Shown here in pieces: positions 18,593 to 26,098 of a stretch of DNA of 64,000 nt (the stretch's first letter is position 1; each line of letters opens with the position of its first letter). The notes beneath the pieces were generated by a model. The model had not been told where the DNA came from, did no database searches, and saw only the letters and a list, made by a program, of their open reading frames with translations. The translations under genes were made by a program, and so were the position numbers. Origin of the DNA: WTGU01 sp965242855 (lineage in GTDB: Bacteria; Pseudomonadota; Alphaproteobacteria; UBA828); contig OZ251509.1 of the NCBI GenBank assembly GCA_965242855.1, positions 124,001 to 188,000 of the forward strand, in the 5' to 3' direction.

Positions 18593-19407
18593 GCCGGCAG
18601 CGTGCCCGTGAAGGCGAGGGTGGCGGCCCCCGTCATCTCGACATGGCCGTCGTCGCGCCAGCGCACGTCCAGCGTGCCGCCGTCCAGCGCCACGGCGACG
18701 GCGCGCCCCGTCAATCCGCGCCGGGCGGCGGCGACGGCGGCGGCGCAGGCGCCCGTGCCGCAGGCGCGGGTGACCCCGGCCCCGCGCTCCCAGACCCGGA
18801 GCCGCAGGCGGTCCCGGCCGACGCGCGCGGCGACGCCGATATTCGCGCGGTCGGGGAAGAGCGGATCGGTCTCCAGAGCGGGGCCGGCTTCTTCCAGCGG
18901 CACCGCGTCGGCGTCCTCCACGAAGAACACCGCGTGCGGATTGCCGACGTTGACGGCCACCGCGTCCGAGAGCGGCCCGGCCGCCACGCCCACATGCAGC
19001 GTATCCATGGCGCGGGCGAGCGGAATGGCGCGCCAGTCGAGCCGCGCGGCCCCCATGTCGACGCGCACGGCGCCGTTCCCGCCTGCGCGGGCCACCAGCG
19101 GGCCGGCGGCGGTTTCCAGCACCACCCGGTCGCGGCCGCTTTCGTCCAGCAGCAGCCGGGCGGCGCAGCGGGTGCCGTTGCCGCAGGCCGCGACCTCGCC
19201 GCCATCGCGGTTCCAGATGCGGAGAAAGGCGTCCGCCCCGGCCCCCCGCGCCGGTTCCAGCGCGAGCACCTGGTCGCAGCCCACGCCCGTGCGCCGGTCC
19301 GCGATGGCCCGCACCCGCGCGCGATCGAGCGCGATCCGCTCCCGCCGCCCGTCGAACACCACGAAGTCGTTCCCGAGCCCGTGCATCTTGAAAAACGCCA
19401 CCCCCAT
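18589..19407 (-). CDS. dapF: Diaminopimelate epimerase
   Basis: Converts LL- to meso-diaminopimelate for lysine and peptidoglycan synthesis. The 272-residue protein begins FFKMHGLGNDFVV and carries both active-site cysteines, in AACGNGTRC and RACGTGACA, with the expected NVGNPHAVFF between them. First gene of the minus-strand dapF-mtaB-ftsY operon; its promoter should lie in the ~200 bases upstream of 19407. Confidence 0.95.
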   Translation of the reverse strand: MGVAFFKMHGLGNDFVVFDGRRERIALDRARVRAIADRRTGVGCDQVLALEPARGAGADAFLRIWNRDGGEVAACGNGTRCAARLLLDESGRDRVVLETAAGPLVARAGGNGAVRVDMGAARLDWRAIPLARAMDTLHVGVAAGPLSDAVAVNVGNPHAVFFVEDADAVPLEEAGPALETDPLFPDRANIGVAARVGRDRLRLRVWERGAGVTRACGTGACAAAVAAARRGLTGRAVAVALDGGTLDVRWRDDGHVEMTGAATLAFTGTLPA

Positions 19408-19626
19408 CCCCCGGTTTATAGAGACCCCCCGCCCCCGCCGTCCACCGCCGCCGCGCGCCGCAACGTTCGGGCCGCCCTCGCCGCCGACGAGCGGAGCCAG
19501 CCTGTGGATCAGCCCTTCCGCGTCGTCGGCGAGAACGAGATCGAACAGGAAGTCCTGCTGCGATCCGGCTCGAAGCTTCGCGGTGCCGGGATCGTCGACA
19601 ACGCGGACGAGGGGAGCCGGTCGTGC

Positions 19627-19673
19627 CTCGGTTTGAAATTTTCGAGGTTCGCCGCGCTATGTTGCAAACCGAG
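19627..19673. repeat. Dispersed repeat with CTCGGTTTG / CAAACCGAG ends
   Basis: Nine-base perfect inverted ends (CTCGGTTTG at 19627-19635 and CAAACCGAG at 19665-19673) around a 29-base centre. Partial copies recur near 19921-20020 and at 39274-39287 (TTGCAAACCGAG), so this is a small dispersed family, possibly a MITE-like element. Confidence 0.5.
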
Positions 19674-19724
19674 ACGCCGCCATCCCATCGCAAGGGACGA
19701 CAGAATTTTTATCAGGATTCCTGG

Positions 19725-19744
19725 ATTCCCGCTTTCGCGGGAAT
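19725..19744. repeat. REP-like palindrome
   Basis: ATTCCCGC-TTTC-GCGGGAAT, perfect 8-bp stems with a 4-base loop. Same core as the palindromes at 19828 and 19870 and the copies near 39.1-39.25 kb. Confidence 0.6.
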
Positions 19745-19827
19745 GACGGGGAGTAGATGCGGGAATGACGGATCTTCGGCACCGGGCCTTGCCCCCTCGC
19801 GCCAATGGCCTTCATCGGGCCGCCATT

Positions 19828-19889
19828 CCCCCGCTTTCGCGGGGGCAGGCTCCGCAAGCGCGGGCCGTCATTCCCGCGAAAGCGGGAAT
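19828..19889. repeat. Compound REP-like unit (two palindromes and linker)
   Basis: CCCCCGC-TTTC-GCGGGGG at 19828-19845 and ATTCCCGC-GAAA-GCGGGAAT at 19870-19889, joined by a linker CAGGCTCCGCAAGCGCGGGC. The same order with a near-identical linker is found at 39192-39258. Confidence 0.65.
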
Positions 19890-20154
19890 CCATGTCGATC
19901 GATCCCGTCGGGAGCGCCTGGGTTTGACATTTTCAGGGTTTGCCGCGCCGCGAAGCGCACTATGCATAATGCATAAATGGCGAACACAAACCCGCCCGGC
20001 ACGCCATATTGCAAACCGAGACACTACCAGGGGGCCGTTGCGGGTGTACGTTCTCGAGGTGATCGAGGAGGAGCGGACTGTATGGTGGGCATCGGCGATC
20101 GCATGAACGGCGCCGGGATGATCGTCTTCCGCAACGGCTTTTCCCGGTCGGATT

Positions 20155-20175
20155 GAGAGCGCCCCACACGCTCTC
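20155..20175. promoter_or_regulatory. Inverted repeat upstream of the LysR gene
   Basis: GAGAGCG...CGCTCTC with a 7-base spacer, 58 bases before the LysR start. No T-run follows, so it is more likely an operator or part of the promoter region than a terminator. Function not shown. Confidence 0.25.
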
Positions 20176-20233
20176 CGATCGTGGATGCGCCCTATACTGT
20201 GCTTGAACACGCGAGCGCGATCGGGGGAGAACG

Positions 20234-21175
20234 ATGGCCGAAGGCGAGGGTACGGGCCGCACGGGCGACCGGCTCAAGCAGCTGCGGGCCTTCTGCCACG
20301 CCGCGCGGCTGGAGAGCATGTCCAAGGCGGCCGAGCGGCTGGACATCACGCAGCCCGCCGTCTCCCAGCACATCCGGGCGCTGGAGCGCGAGTTCGCGAC
20401 GACCTTCTTCGAGCGCCGCGGCCCGCGCATTGCGCTGACGCCGGCGGGCGCCGGCCTCTTCCGCCTCGCCATGCCGCTGGTGCAAGGCGTGGAGCGCCTG
20501 CCGGAGACCTTCGCCGCGCACGTCAACGACGAGGTCGCGGGCGAGGTGCGCGTGCTGGCGGGACTCACCGCCGCCACCTTCCTGCTGCCCGACTATCTCA
20601 AGCGCTTCCGGGCGGCGCACGAAGGCGTGAAGGTGACGCTGCGGACGGGGGGGCTCGCGGACGGCCTCGGCCTGCTCCACGACCGCGAGGTGGATTTCGC
20701 GCTGGGGGGGATGGAGATCGTGCCGGAGCGGCTGGAGTTCCACCCCTTCCGCACCTGCCGTTACGTGCTCATCGCCCCGCCCGGCCACCCGCTGACGGAG
20801 GGCAGCAGGACGGCCGGGCCCCGGGACATCGCCTCCTGGCCTATCGTGATGCCGGCGCGGGGGACGTCCGCGCGCGAGGCGGGCGAGCTCGCGGCCCGGC
20901 ATTTCGGCGTGGCGCTGAAGGTCGCCGTGGAGACCCGAGGCTGGAGCGTCATCAAGCAGCTGGTGGAGCGCGGCATCGGCATCGCCTTCGTGCCCGACAT
21001 GTGCGTGGGAGAGAGCGACGCGGTGCGCACGGTGCCGATCGAGAAGCGCGTGGCGCAGGCCATCCGCCCCTTGAGCTACGGCGTTATTCTCTCCCGCCCC
21101 GAGTTCCTGCCCCTGGCCGCCCGCCGCCTGATCCAGACCATGATCCCCACCTTCCCCGGCCCTCCGGCATTCTGA
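20234..21175 (+). CDS. LysR-family transcriptional regulator
   Basis: DNA-binding regulator (313 residues) with the N-terminal winged helix LRAFCHAARLESMSKAAERL and the recognition part DITQPAVSQHIRALE, followed by a two-lobed LysR effector domain (VRVLAGLTAATFLLPDYLKRF onward). The domain style resembles the CysB/Cbl side of the family. It lies 104 bases before an OYE-type oxidoreductase on the same strand and may regulate it (inference from position). Target and inducer unknown. Confidence 0.9.
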   Translation: MAEGEGTGRTGDRLKQLRAFCHAARLESMSKAAERLDITQPAVSQHIRALEREFATTFFERRGPRIALTPAGAGLFRLAMPLVQGVERLPETFAAHVNDEVAGEVRVLAGLTAATFLLPDYLKRFRAAHEGVKVTLRTGGLADGLGLLHDREVDFALGGMEIVPERLEFHPFRTCRYVLIAPPGHPLTEGSRTAGPRDIASWPIVMPARGTSAREAGELAARHFGVALKVAVETRGWSVIKQLVERGIGIAFVPDMCVGESDAVRTVPIEKRVAQAIRPLSYGVILSRPEFLPLAARRLIQTMIPTFPGPPAF

Positions 21176-21279
21176 GGGCGCCCGTTCTCCGCGGCGCGGC
21201 CCTCCCGCCCCGCGCGGCGGAGAACAAAAATGCGGGGGTGCGCTAACATGGCGGCGTAACGACGGCCAGGGAGCGCGAC

Positions 21280-23307
21280 ATGGCGGCCTATCCGCGCCTT
21301 TTCTCCGAATGGAAAATCCGCGAGACGACGATCAGGAACCGGGTCGTCTTCCCCCCCACCTGCCCGAGCTGGGTCTCGGACCCGTGGAACGGGCTCTTCA
21401 CCGACATGGCCACCGCCTATTACCGCGAGCGGGCGAAGGGCGGAGTCGGGCTCATCATCATCGGCGCGGCGCATGTCCACCCGAGCTCGATCATGGCGCC
21501 GCTGCTGATGCCGCAGCTCTTCGACGACCGCCAGATCGAACCGCTCTCGCGCATCGCCCGCGCGGTCCACGCCGAAGGCTGCAAGCTCGCCATCCAGCTC
21601 TGGCACTCGGGGGTGCGCGGCTTCCCCACCTACAAGCAGGAGGCCTCCTACGACCCGGACGCCACCTGGTACACGCTTTCGCCGAGCCAGGTGCCGCTCG
21701 GCGAGTTCCCCGGCGCCTCGACGCCGAAGGAGCTGGACGAGGACGAGATCGAGGAGCTGCTGGCGGCCTACGGGGCGGCCGCCGCGCGCGCCCTGGCCGC
21801 GGGGCTGGACGGAGTCGAGCTGCATCTGAGCCACGGCTACCTGCCCTGGCAGTTCATCTCCCCCCTCTACAACAAGCGCACCGACCGCTGGGGCGGTTCG
21901 CCGGAGAACCGCCTGCGCTTCCCCGTCGAGGCGCTGGCGCGGATGCGCGCGGCGGCGGGCGCGGAAAAATTCGTCGGCTACCGCATCAACTCCACCTCCT
22001 TCTGGCCCGGCGACCTCGACATCGACGACGTGCGCACCATCGTGGCCGCGATCGAGCGCCGGGCGGACGTGGATTACGTCAACGTCTCGGCGGGCGTCCA
22101 CCACGCCTTCATCCACACGCCGATGGAATTCGAGGCCGGGTGGGAGCGCGGCTACGCCCGCAAGATTCGCGAGGTGTCGTCGAAGCCGGTGCTGCTGGTG
22201 GGCCGCATCACCACGCCGGACGTGGCCGAGCGCCTGCTGGAGGCGGGCGACGGCGACGCCATCTGCCTCGCCCGCCAGCTCTTCACCGACCCGTACTGGG
22301 CGAAGAAGGCGCAGGAGAACCGCGCCGACGACATCCGCTCCTGCGTCGCCGCCAATTTCTGCTGGAAGAGCGTGAGCCGGGGCGGGCGGGTGCAATGCAT
22401 CTACAACCCGGCCGTGGGCCGCGAGGCGGCGTGGGGCGAGGGCACCCTCGACCGGACGGCGCGGCCGAAACGCATCCTGGTGATCGGCGGCGGCCCGGCG
22501 GGGCTGGAATATGCGCGCATCGCCGCCGCCCGCGGGCACGCGGTGACGCTCTACGAGGCGGAAGCCGAGACCGGCGGCCACGTGCGCGTGCAGTCCCTGC
22601 TGCCGAGCCGCGCCGAATACGGCGAGATCGGCCGCTGGCTCGCGGCGCAGGCGGAGAAGAACGGCGCGACCATCGTCACCGGCGCGCCGGTGACGGAGGA
22701 GGACCTCGACCGGGCGCTGACGGCCGTGGCTCCCGACCACGTGGTGGTGGCCACCGGATCGCGGGTGGCGGTGGACGGCTTCCAGGGCTGGACGGGCGAG
22801 GCGCTGCCGGGCTGGGAGACGGGCAATTGCGTGGGCTGGGACGAGGTGGCGCTCGCGCGGGCGAAGCCGCGCGGCAAGGTCATGGTGCTGGACGACCTGT
22901 GCGACGTGGTGGCCCCGCTGACGGCCGTCGCCGCCAGGGAAGGCGGCGCAGACGCGGTGACCCTGGTCACGCGCTGGCCGATGGTCGGCATGGAGACCAT
23001 CCTCGACGTCTATCTCGACTGGATCCTGCCGAAGCTCTACCGCGCCGGCGTGGAGGTGTGCGTGGACCACTTCGTGCGCCGCATCGCGGGCCGGGAGGTC
23101 ACGCTCTACAACGTCCACCACGAGGAGGCGGAGCGCGTGCTGGAGGCGGACTGGATCGTCATGGCGACGGGCCGGCGCTCGGAGAACGGCCTCGGCAAAG
23201 CGGTGGCCGCCCGCGGCCTCTCCGTCGAGACCATCGGCGACGCCACCGCCCCCCGCTCCGCCTACGAGGCGGTCTACGAGGGTCACCGCCAAGCCCGCAA
23301 AATCTGA
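21280..23307 (+). CDS. NADH:flavin oxidoreductase, dienoyl-CoA reductase/TMADH type
   Basis: A 675-residue flavoenzyme with an N-terminal FMN TIM barrel (LFSEWKIRETTIRNRVVFPP onward; active-site region ELHLSHGYLPWQFISP and NKRTDRWGG) and a C-terminal FAD/NAD module (ILVIGGGPAGLEYARIAA). Relatives reduce dienoyl-CoAs or oxidatively demethylate amines. The cluster region reads CVAANFC followed by a fourth cysteine twelve residues later (RVQCIYNP). One of the four expected [4Fe-4S] cysteines is an alanine (CxxAxxC rather than CxxCxxC), a variation also seen in some N-demethylase-like members as I recall. Substrate unknown. Confidence 0.85.
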   Translation: MAAYPRLFSEWKIRETTIRNRVVFPPTCPSWVSDPWNGLFTDMATAYYRERAKGGVGLIIIGAAHVHPSSIMAPLLMPQLFDDRQIEPLSRIARAVHAEGCKLAIQLWHSGVRGFPTYKQEASYDPDATWYTLSPSQVPLGEFPGASTPKELDEDEIEELLAAYGAAAARALAAGLDGVELHLSHGYLPWQFISPLYNKRTDRWGGSPENRLRFPVEALARMRAAAGAEKFVGYRINSTSFWPGDLDIDDVRTIVAAIERRADVDYVNVSAGVHHAFIHTPMEFEAGWERGYARKIREVSSKPVLLVGRITTPDVAERLLEAGDGDAICLARQLFTDPYWAKKAQENRADDIRSCVAANFCWKSVSRGGRVQCIYNPAVGREAAWGEGTLDRTARPKRILVIGGGPAGLEYARIAAARGHAVTLYEAEAETGGHVRVQSLLPSRAEYGEIGRWLAAQAEKNGATIVTGAPVTEEDLDRALTAVAPDHVVVATGSRVAVDGFQGWTGEALPGWETGNCVGWDEVALARAKPRGKVMVLDDLCDVVAPLTAVAAREGGADAVTLVTRWPMVGMETILDVYLDWILPKLYRAGVEVCVDHFVRRIAGREVTLYNVHHEEAERVLEADWIVMATGRRSENGLGKAVAARGLSVETIGDATAPRSAYEAVYEGHRQARKI

Positions 23308-23473
23308 AGCTTTCAGGGGCGCTGCCGGCGCCGGGTGCATGGATATCGAATCGACGCCTCGAAACACCCGGCAGAAACCCGGAGCCTTCGATCACGACAC
23401 CCATCCATGGCAAGGCACGGACAGAAAACCCTGTGCAGAAGCCTCTGCGCGCCAAACGCATGGGAAAGGCGCG

Positions 23474-24115
23474 CTACTCCTCCATCAGGACGTCGTGGGC
23501 CAGGCGGGCGACGACGGCGTCGAGACCCGCGCCGCTGCGGCAGTTCGTGACCAGCACGGGCTTGCCCGCGCGCACCGCCTCCGCCTCGCGCCGCATCGCC
23601 GGGAGGTCGACGCCGACATGGGGCGCCAGATCGCTCTTGTTGACGATCAGCAGGTCGGCCCGGACGACGCCCGGGCCCCGCTTGCGCGGGATGTCGCCGC
23701 CGCCCGAGACGTCGATCACGAACAGCCAGTAATCGACCAGATCAAGGGAGAAGGTGGAGGCGAGGTTGTCGCCGCCGCTCTCGATCAGGATCAGGTCGAG
23801 CGGGCGCAGGTGCTCCTCCAGGCGGTCGGCCGCCTCGATGTTGAGGGTCGGGTCCTCGCGGATCACGGTATGCGGGCAGGCGCCCGCCTCCACCCCGACC
23901 ACCCGATCCGGGGTGATCAGGCCGCCGCGCTGGAGCCGCTCGGCGTCCTCCCGGGTGACGAGATCGTTGGTCACGACGGCGAGCGCGGTGCCGCGGGCGG
24001 CGAAGAGCGGCAGCAGCCCCTCGATGAGGGCGGTCTTGCCCGAGCCGACCGGCCCGCCGATCCCGACCCGCGCGCAGCTCCCGGCCGCGCTTGCCCGCGC
24101 CGCGTCGTTCGTCAC
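23474..24115 (-). CDS. ureG: Urease accessory GTPase UreG
   Basis: SIMIBI-class GTPase that in urease maturation couples GTP hydrolysis to nickel delivery. Visible motifs are the P-loop GIGGPVGSGKT, NDLVTREDAE, the metal-binding CPH in ACPHTVIRED, ESGGDNLASTFS, the IPRKRGPG loop and the NKSDLAPHVGVDL guanine motif. The start is GTG, overlapping the UreE stop; the longer frame upstream runs through ureE. Length is 213 residues, normal. No ureA, B, C, D or F is within reach, so it may serve a urease elsewhere in the genome or a different nickel enzyme. Confidence 0.9.
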   Translation of the reverse strand: MTNDAARASAAGSCARVGIGGPVGSGKTALIEGLLPLFAARGTALAVVTNDLVTREDAERLQRGGLITPDRVVGVEAGACPHTVIREDPTLNIEAADRLEEHLRPLDLILIESGGDNLASTFSLDLVDYWLFVIDVSGGGDIPRKRGPGVVRADLLIVNKSDLAPHVGVDLPAMRREAEAVRAGKPVLVTNCRSGAGLDAVVARLAHDVLMEE

Positions 24116-24570
24116 CCGCTCCCCCGCTCTTCGACCAGCCGCGCCCGGCCGTCCGCGAGATGGGCTTCGAGACGCGCCATGTAGCCCTCCCGCGCGCCGT
24201 CCAGCGCCACTTCGAGAAAGGCGCCCCGGAAGCGCACGCGCCAGTGCAGGTTGCCGCAGAAATAGCCGAGATCGAGCGCCGCCGCCACGTCCCGCGGCGC
24301 CAACGCGAGCCACGTCGTCTCGCGCATGCGGACGACCACGGCGCGCTCCTCCTCCAGCAGGAGCACCGCGCCGTCGGCCAGGCGCTGCGCGCGCGGGAGC
24401 GCGACCGCGCAGTCGGTCCCCTTGTCGGTCTTCATCCGCAGGCGCCGGCGCGCCGTGTCGGCCGCATCGAGGACGATGTACTCGACGCGGCCGGCATGGC
24501 CCAGCGCATGGAGCTTCTCGGCGAACGCGGCATCGGCCGCGCGGCCCAGGATCCGGTTCAGACGCAGCAT
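24112..24570 (-). CDS. ureE: Urease accessory nickel chaperone UreE
   Basis: UreE-type metallochaperone (152 residues). It has an N-terminal peptide-binding-like domain and the LGYFCGNLHWRV motif, which aligns with the GYHLGNRHxPV motif of UreE and includes the conserved histidine. The usual C-terminal His-rich tail is absent. Translationally coupled to ureG (GTGA overlap). Transcribed away from the molybdenum hydroxylase genes that begin about 150 bases upstream. Confidence 0.82.
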   Translation of the reverse strand: MLRLNRILGRAADAAFAEKLHALGHAGRVEYIVLDAADTARRRLRMKTDKGTDCAVALPRAQRLADGAVLLLEEERAVVVRMRETTWLALAPRDVAAALDLGYFCGNLHWRVRFRGAFLEVALDGAREGYMARLEAHLADGRARLVEERGSG

Positions 24571-24719
24571 CGCCCGGGGCGCCTCCCTCGCCGCTCCAAG
24601 CCTACGGCCGTTCCCGCCGCCGGCAAGAGAGGGACACGAATTTGAATCCGTGAACCGCCGTCTTTTTTGGGGTAAGTAAGGGGCGCGGGGCCGCGCCGCG
24701 TCGAACGGGGAGGATGCTT

Positions 24720-25592
24720 GTGAGCGATCTACGATACGAGGCGCCGGAGACGGTGGAGGCCGCGACCCGGCTCCTCGCCGATGCGGACGGCACGGCCCGG
24801 GCGCTGGCCGGCGGCACCGACCTCCTGGTGCAGCTGCACACCGGCGTCGTGCGACCCGCGCTCATCGTCGACCTGAAGCGTATCCCGGCGCTGACGCGCG
24901 TGGAGGCGGACGAGAGCGGCTTCCGAATTGGCGCCGCCGTGCCGGGCGCGGTGCTCGGCAAGAACGCCGCCGTCAAGGCGGCCTGGCCGGGCGTGGTCGA
25001 GGCGCTGGAACTGATCGGCTCGACCCAGATCCAGGGCCGTGCCTCGCTCGGCGGTAATTTGTGCAACGGTTCGCCCGCGGCCGACGCCGTCCCGGCGCTG
25101 ATCGCCGCCGGCGCGACCTGCGAGGTGGCCGGCCCCGGCGGCAACCGCTCCGTGCCGGTGGAGGAGGTGGTCACGGGGCCCGGCAGGCTCTCCCTCGACA
25201 AGGGTGAAATCGTGGTGTCGTTCATCCTGCCCACGCCGCCGCCGCGCGCGGGCGACGCCTATCTTCGCTTCATCCCGCGGACCGAGATGGATATCGCGGT
25301 GGTCGGCGCCGGCGTCGCGCTCGCCCTGGACGAGGCGGGCATCTGCACCCATGCGCGGCTCGGCCTGGGCGCGGTCGCGCCGACGCCGCTGCTGGTCGAG
25401 GCGGGAGCGAAGGCGTTGATCGGCGGCGCCGTGGACGACGCCGCGCTGGCGCGCCTCGCCGCCGCCGCCTGCGCCGCCTGCGACCCGATCGACGACAAGC
25501 GCGGAACGGTCGAATACCGCATCAAGGTGGCGGGGGTGCTGGCGCGGCGCGCGGCGCGCGCCGCCCTCGAACGCGCGAGGGAGAAGCGATGA
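24720..25592 (+). CDS. Molybdenum hydroxylase, FAD-binding subunit (CoxM-like)
   Basis: Medium subunit of a xanthine dehydrogenase/CO dehydrogenase-type enzyme; passes electrons from the Fe-S subunit to FAD. The FAD-binding motif ALAGGTDLLVQL is near residues 30-41 and the second motif SLGGNLCNGSPAADAVPAL near 107-125; the C-terminal CODH-flavoprotein domain is complete. I prefer GTG at 24720 because GGGGAGG sits six bases upstream, while the ATG at 24714 directly abuts that site. Stop overlaps the next subunit start. Confidence 0.9.
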   Translation: MSDLRYEAPETVEAATRLLADADGTARALAGGTDLLVQLHTGVVRPALIVDLKRIPALTRVEADESGFRIGAAVPGAVLGKNAAVKAAWPGVVEALELIGSTQIQGRASLGGNLCNGSPAADAVPALIAAGATCEVAGPGGNRSVPVEEVVTGPGRLSLDKGEIVVSFILPTPPPRAGDAYLRFIPRTEMDIAVVGAGVALALDEAGICTHARLGLGAVAPTPLLVEAGAKALIGGAVDDAALARLAAAACAACDPIDDKRGTVEYRIKVAGVLARRAARAALERAREKR

Positions 25593-26095
25593 CGAAATAC
25601 CACGTCTCCGCGACGGTCAACGGCGAGCCGGTGGAGTTCCTCTGCGCGGCCGAGCAGACCCTGCTCGACGTCCTCCGGGACGAGCTCGACCTGACCGGCA
25701 CCAAGGAGGGCTGCGCCACCGGCGATTGCGGCGCGTGCAGCGTGACCGTGGACGGACGGCTGGTCTGCGCCTGCCTGATGCTGGGCGCCGAGGCTCAGGG
25801 CCGCGCGATCGGCACCATCGAGGGCATGGCCGAGGGCGACAGGCTGCATCCGCTGCAACAGCGGTTCCTCGAGGACGCGGCGCTCCAATGCGGCGTCTGC
25901 ACGCCGGGCTTCCTGGTCGCGGCGAAGGCGCTGCTCGACGAGAATCCCGACCCGACGGAGACGGAGGCCCGCTACTGGCTGGCCGGGAATCTCTGCCGCT
26001 GCACCGGGTACGACAAGATCATCCGGGCCGTGATGACGGTCGCGCGTTCACGCGCGCGGGGCCACGCGACGGCCGCCGAGGCGAGAGGAGAATAG
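25589..26095 (+). CDS. Molybdenum hydroxylase, [2Fe-2S] subunit (CoxS-like)
   Basis: Small subunit (168 residues) with two [2Fe-2S] centres. The plant-ferredoxin-type site is GCATGDCGACSV plus the cysteine in LVCACLM; the second site is QCGVCTPGF with NLCRCTGY. It overlaps the FAD subunit gene by four bases and ends three bases before the large subunit, so all three are co-translated. Confidence 0.95.
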   Translation: MTKYHVSATVNGEPVEFLCAAEQTLLDVLRDELDLTGTKEGCATGDCGACSVTVDGRLVCACLMLGAEAQGRAIGTIEGMAEGDRLHPLQQRFLEDAALQCGVCTPGFLVAAKALLDENPDPTETEARYWLAGNLCRCTGYDKIIRAVMTVARSRARGHATAAEARGE

Positions 26096-26098
26096 ACC

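Larger units (their letters stand above)
19408..20233. other. Repeat-rich intergenic region without a supported gene
   Basis: About 0.83 kb between divergent dapF and the LysR gene. It contains a CGGTTTG...CAAACCG repeat near 19627-19673 with a diverged second copy (GGTTTGACATTTT at about 19921 and GCAAACCGAG at about 20011), and three GC-rich palindromes at 19725-19889. Short open frames here are crossed by the repeats and show no recognisable domain. A near-palindromic TATGCATAATGCATAA lies around 19960. Confidence 0.6.

Noticed and set aside
19509..20106. Several ~100-residue open frames in the repeat region
   Set aside because: They translate the repeats themselves (for example RESGNP-type strings from the palindromes) and have no consistent domain.
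20155..20175. Rho-independent terminator before the LysR gene
   Set aside because: Good stem but no T-run, and no gene ends just upstream on the plus strand.
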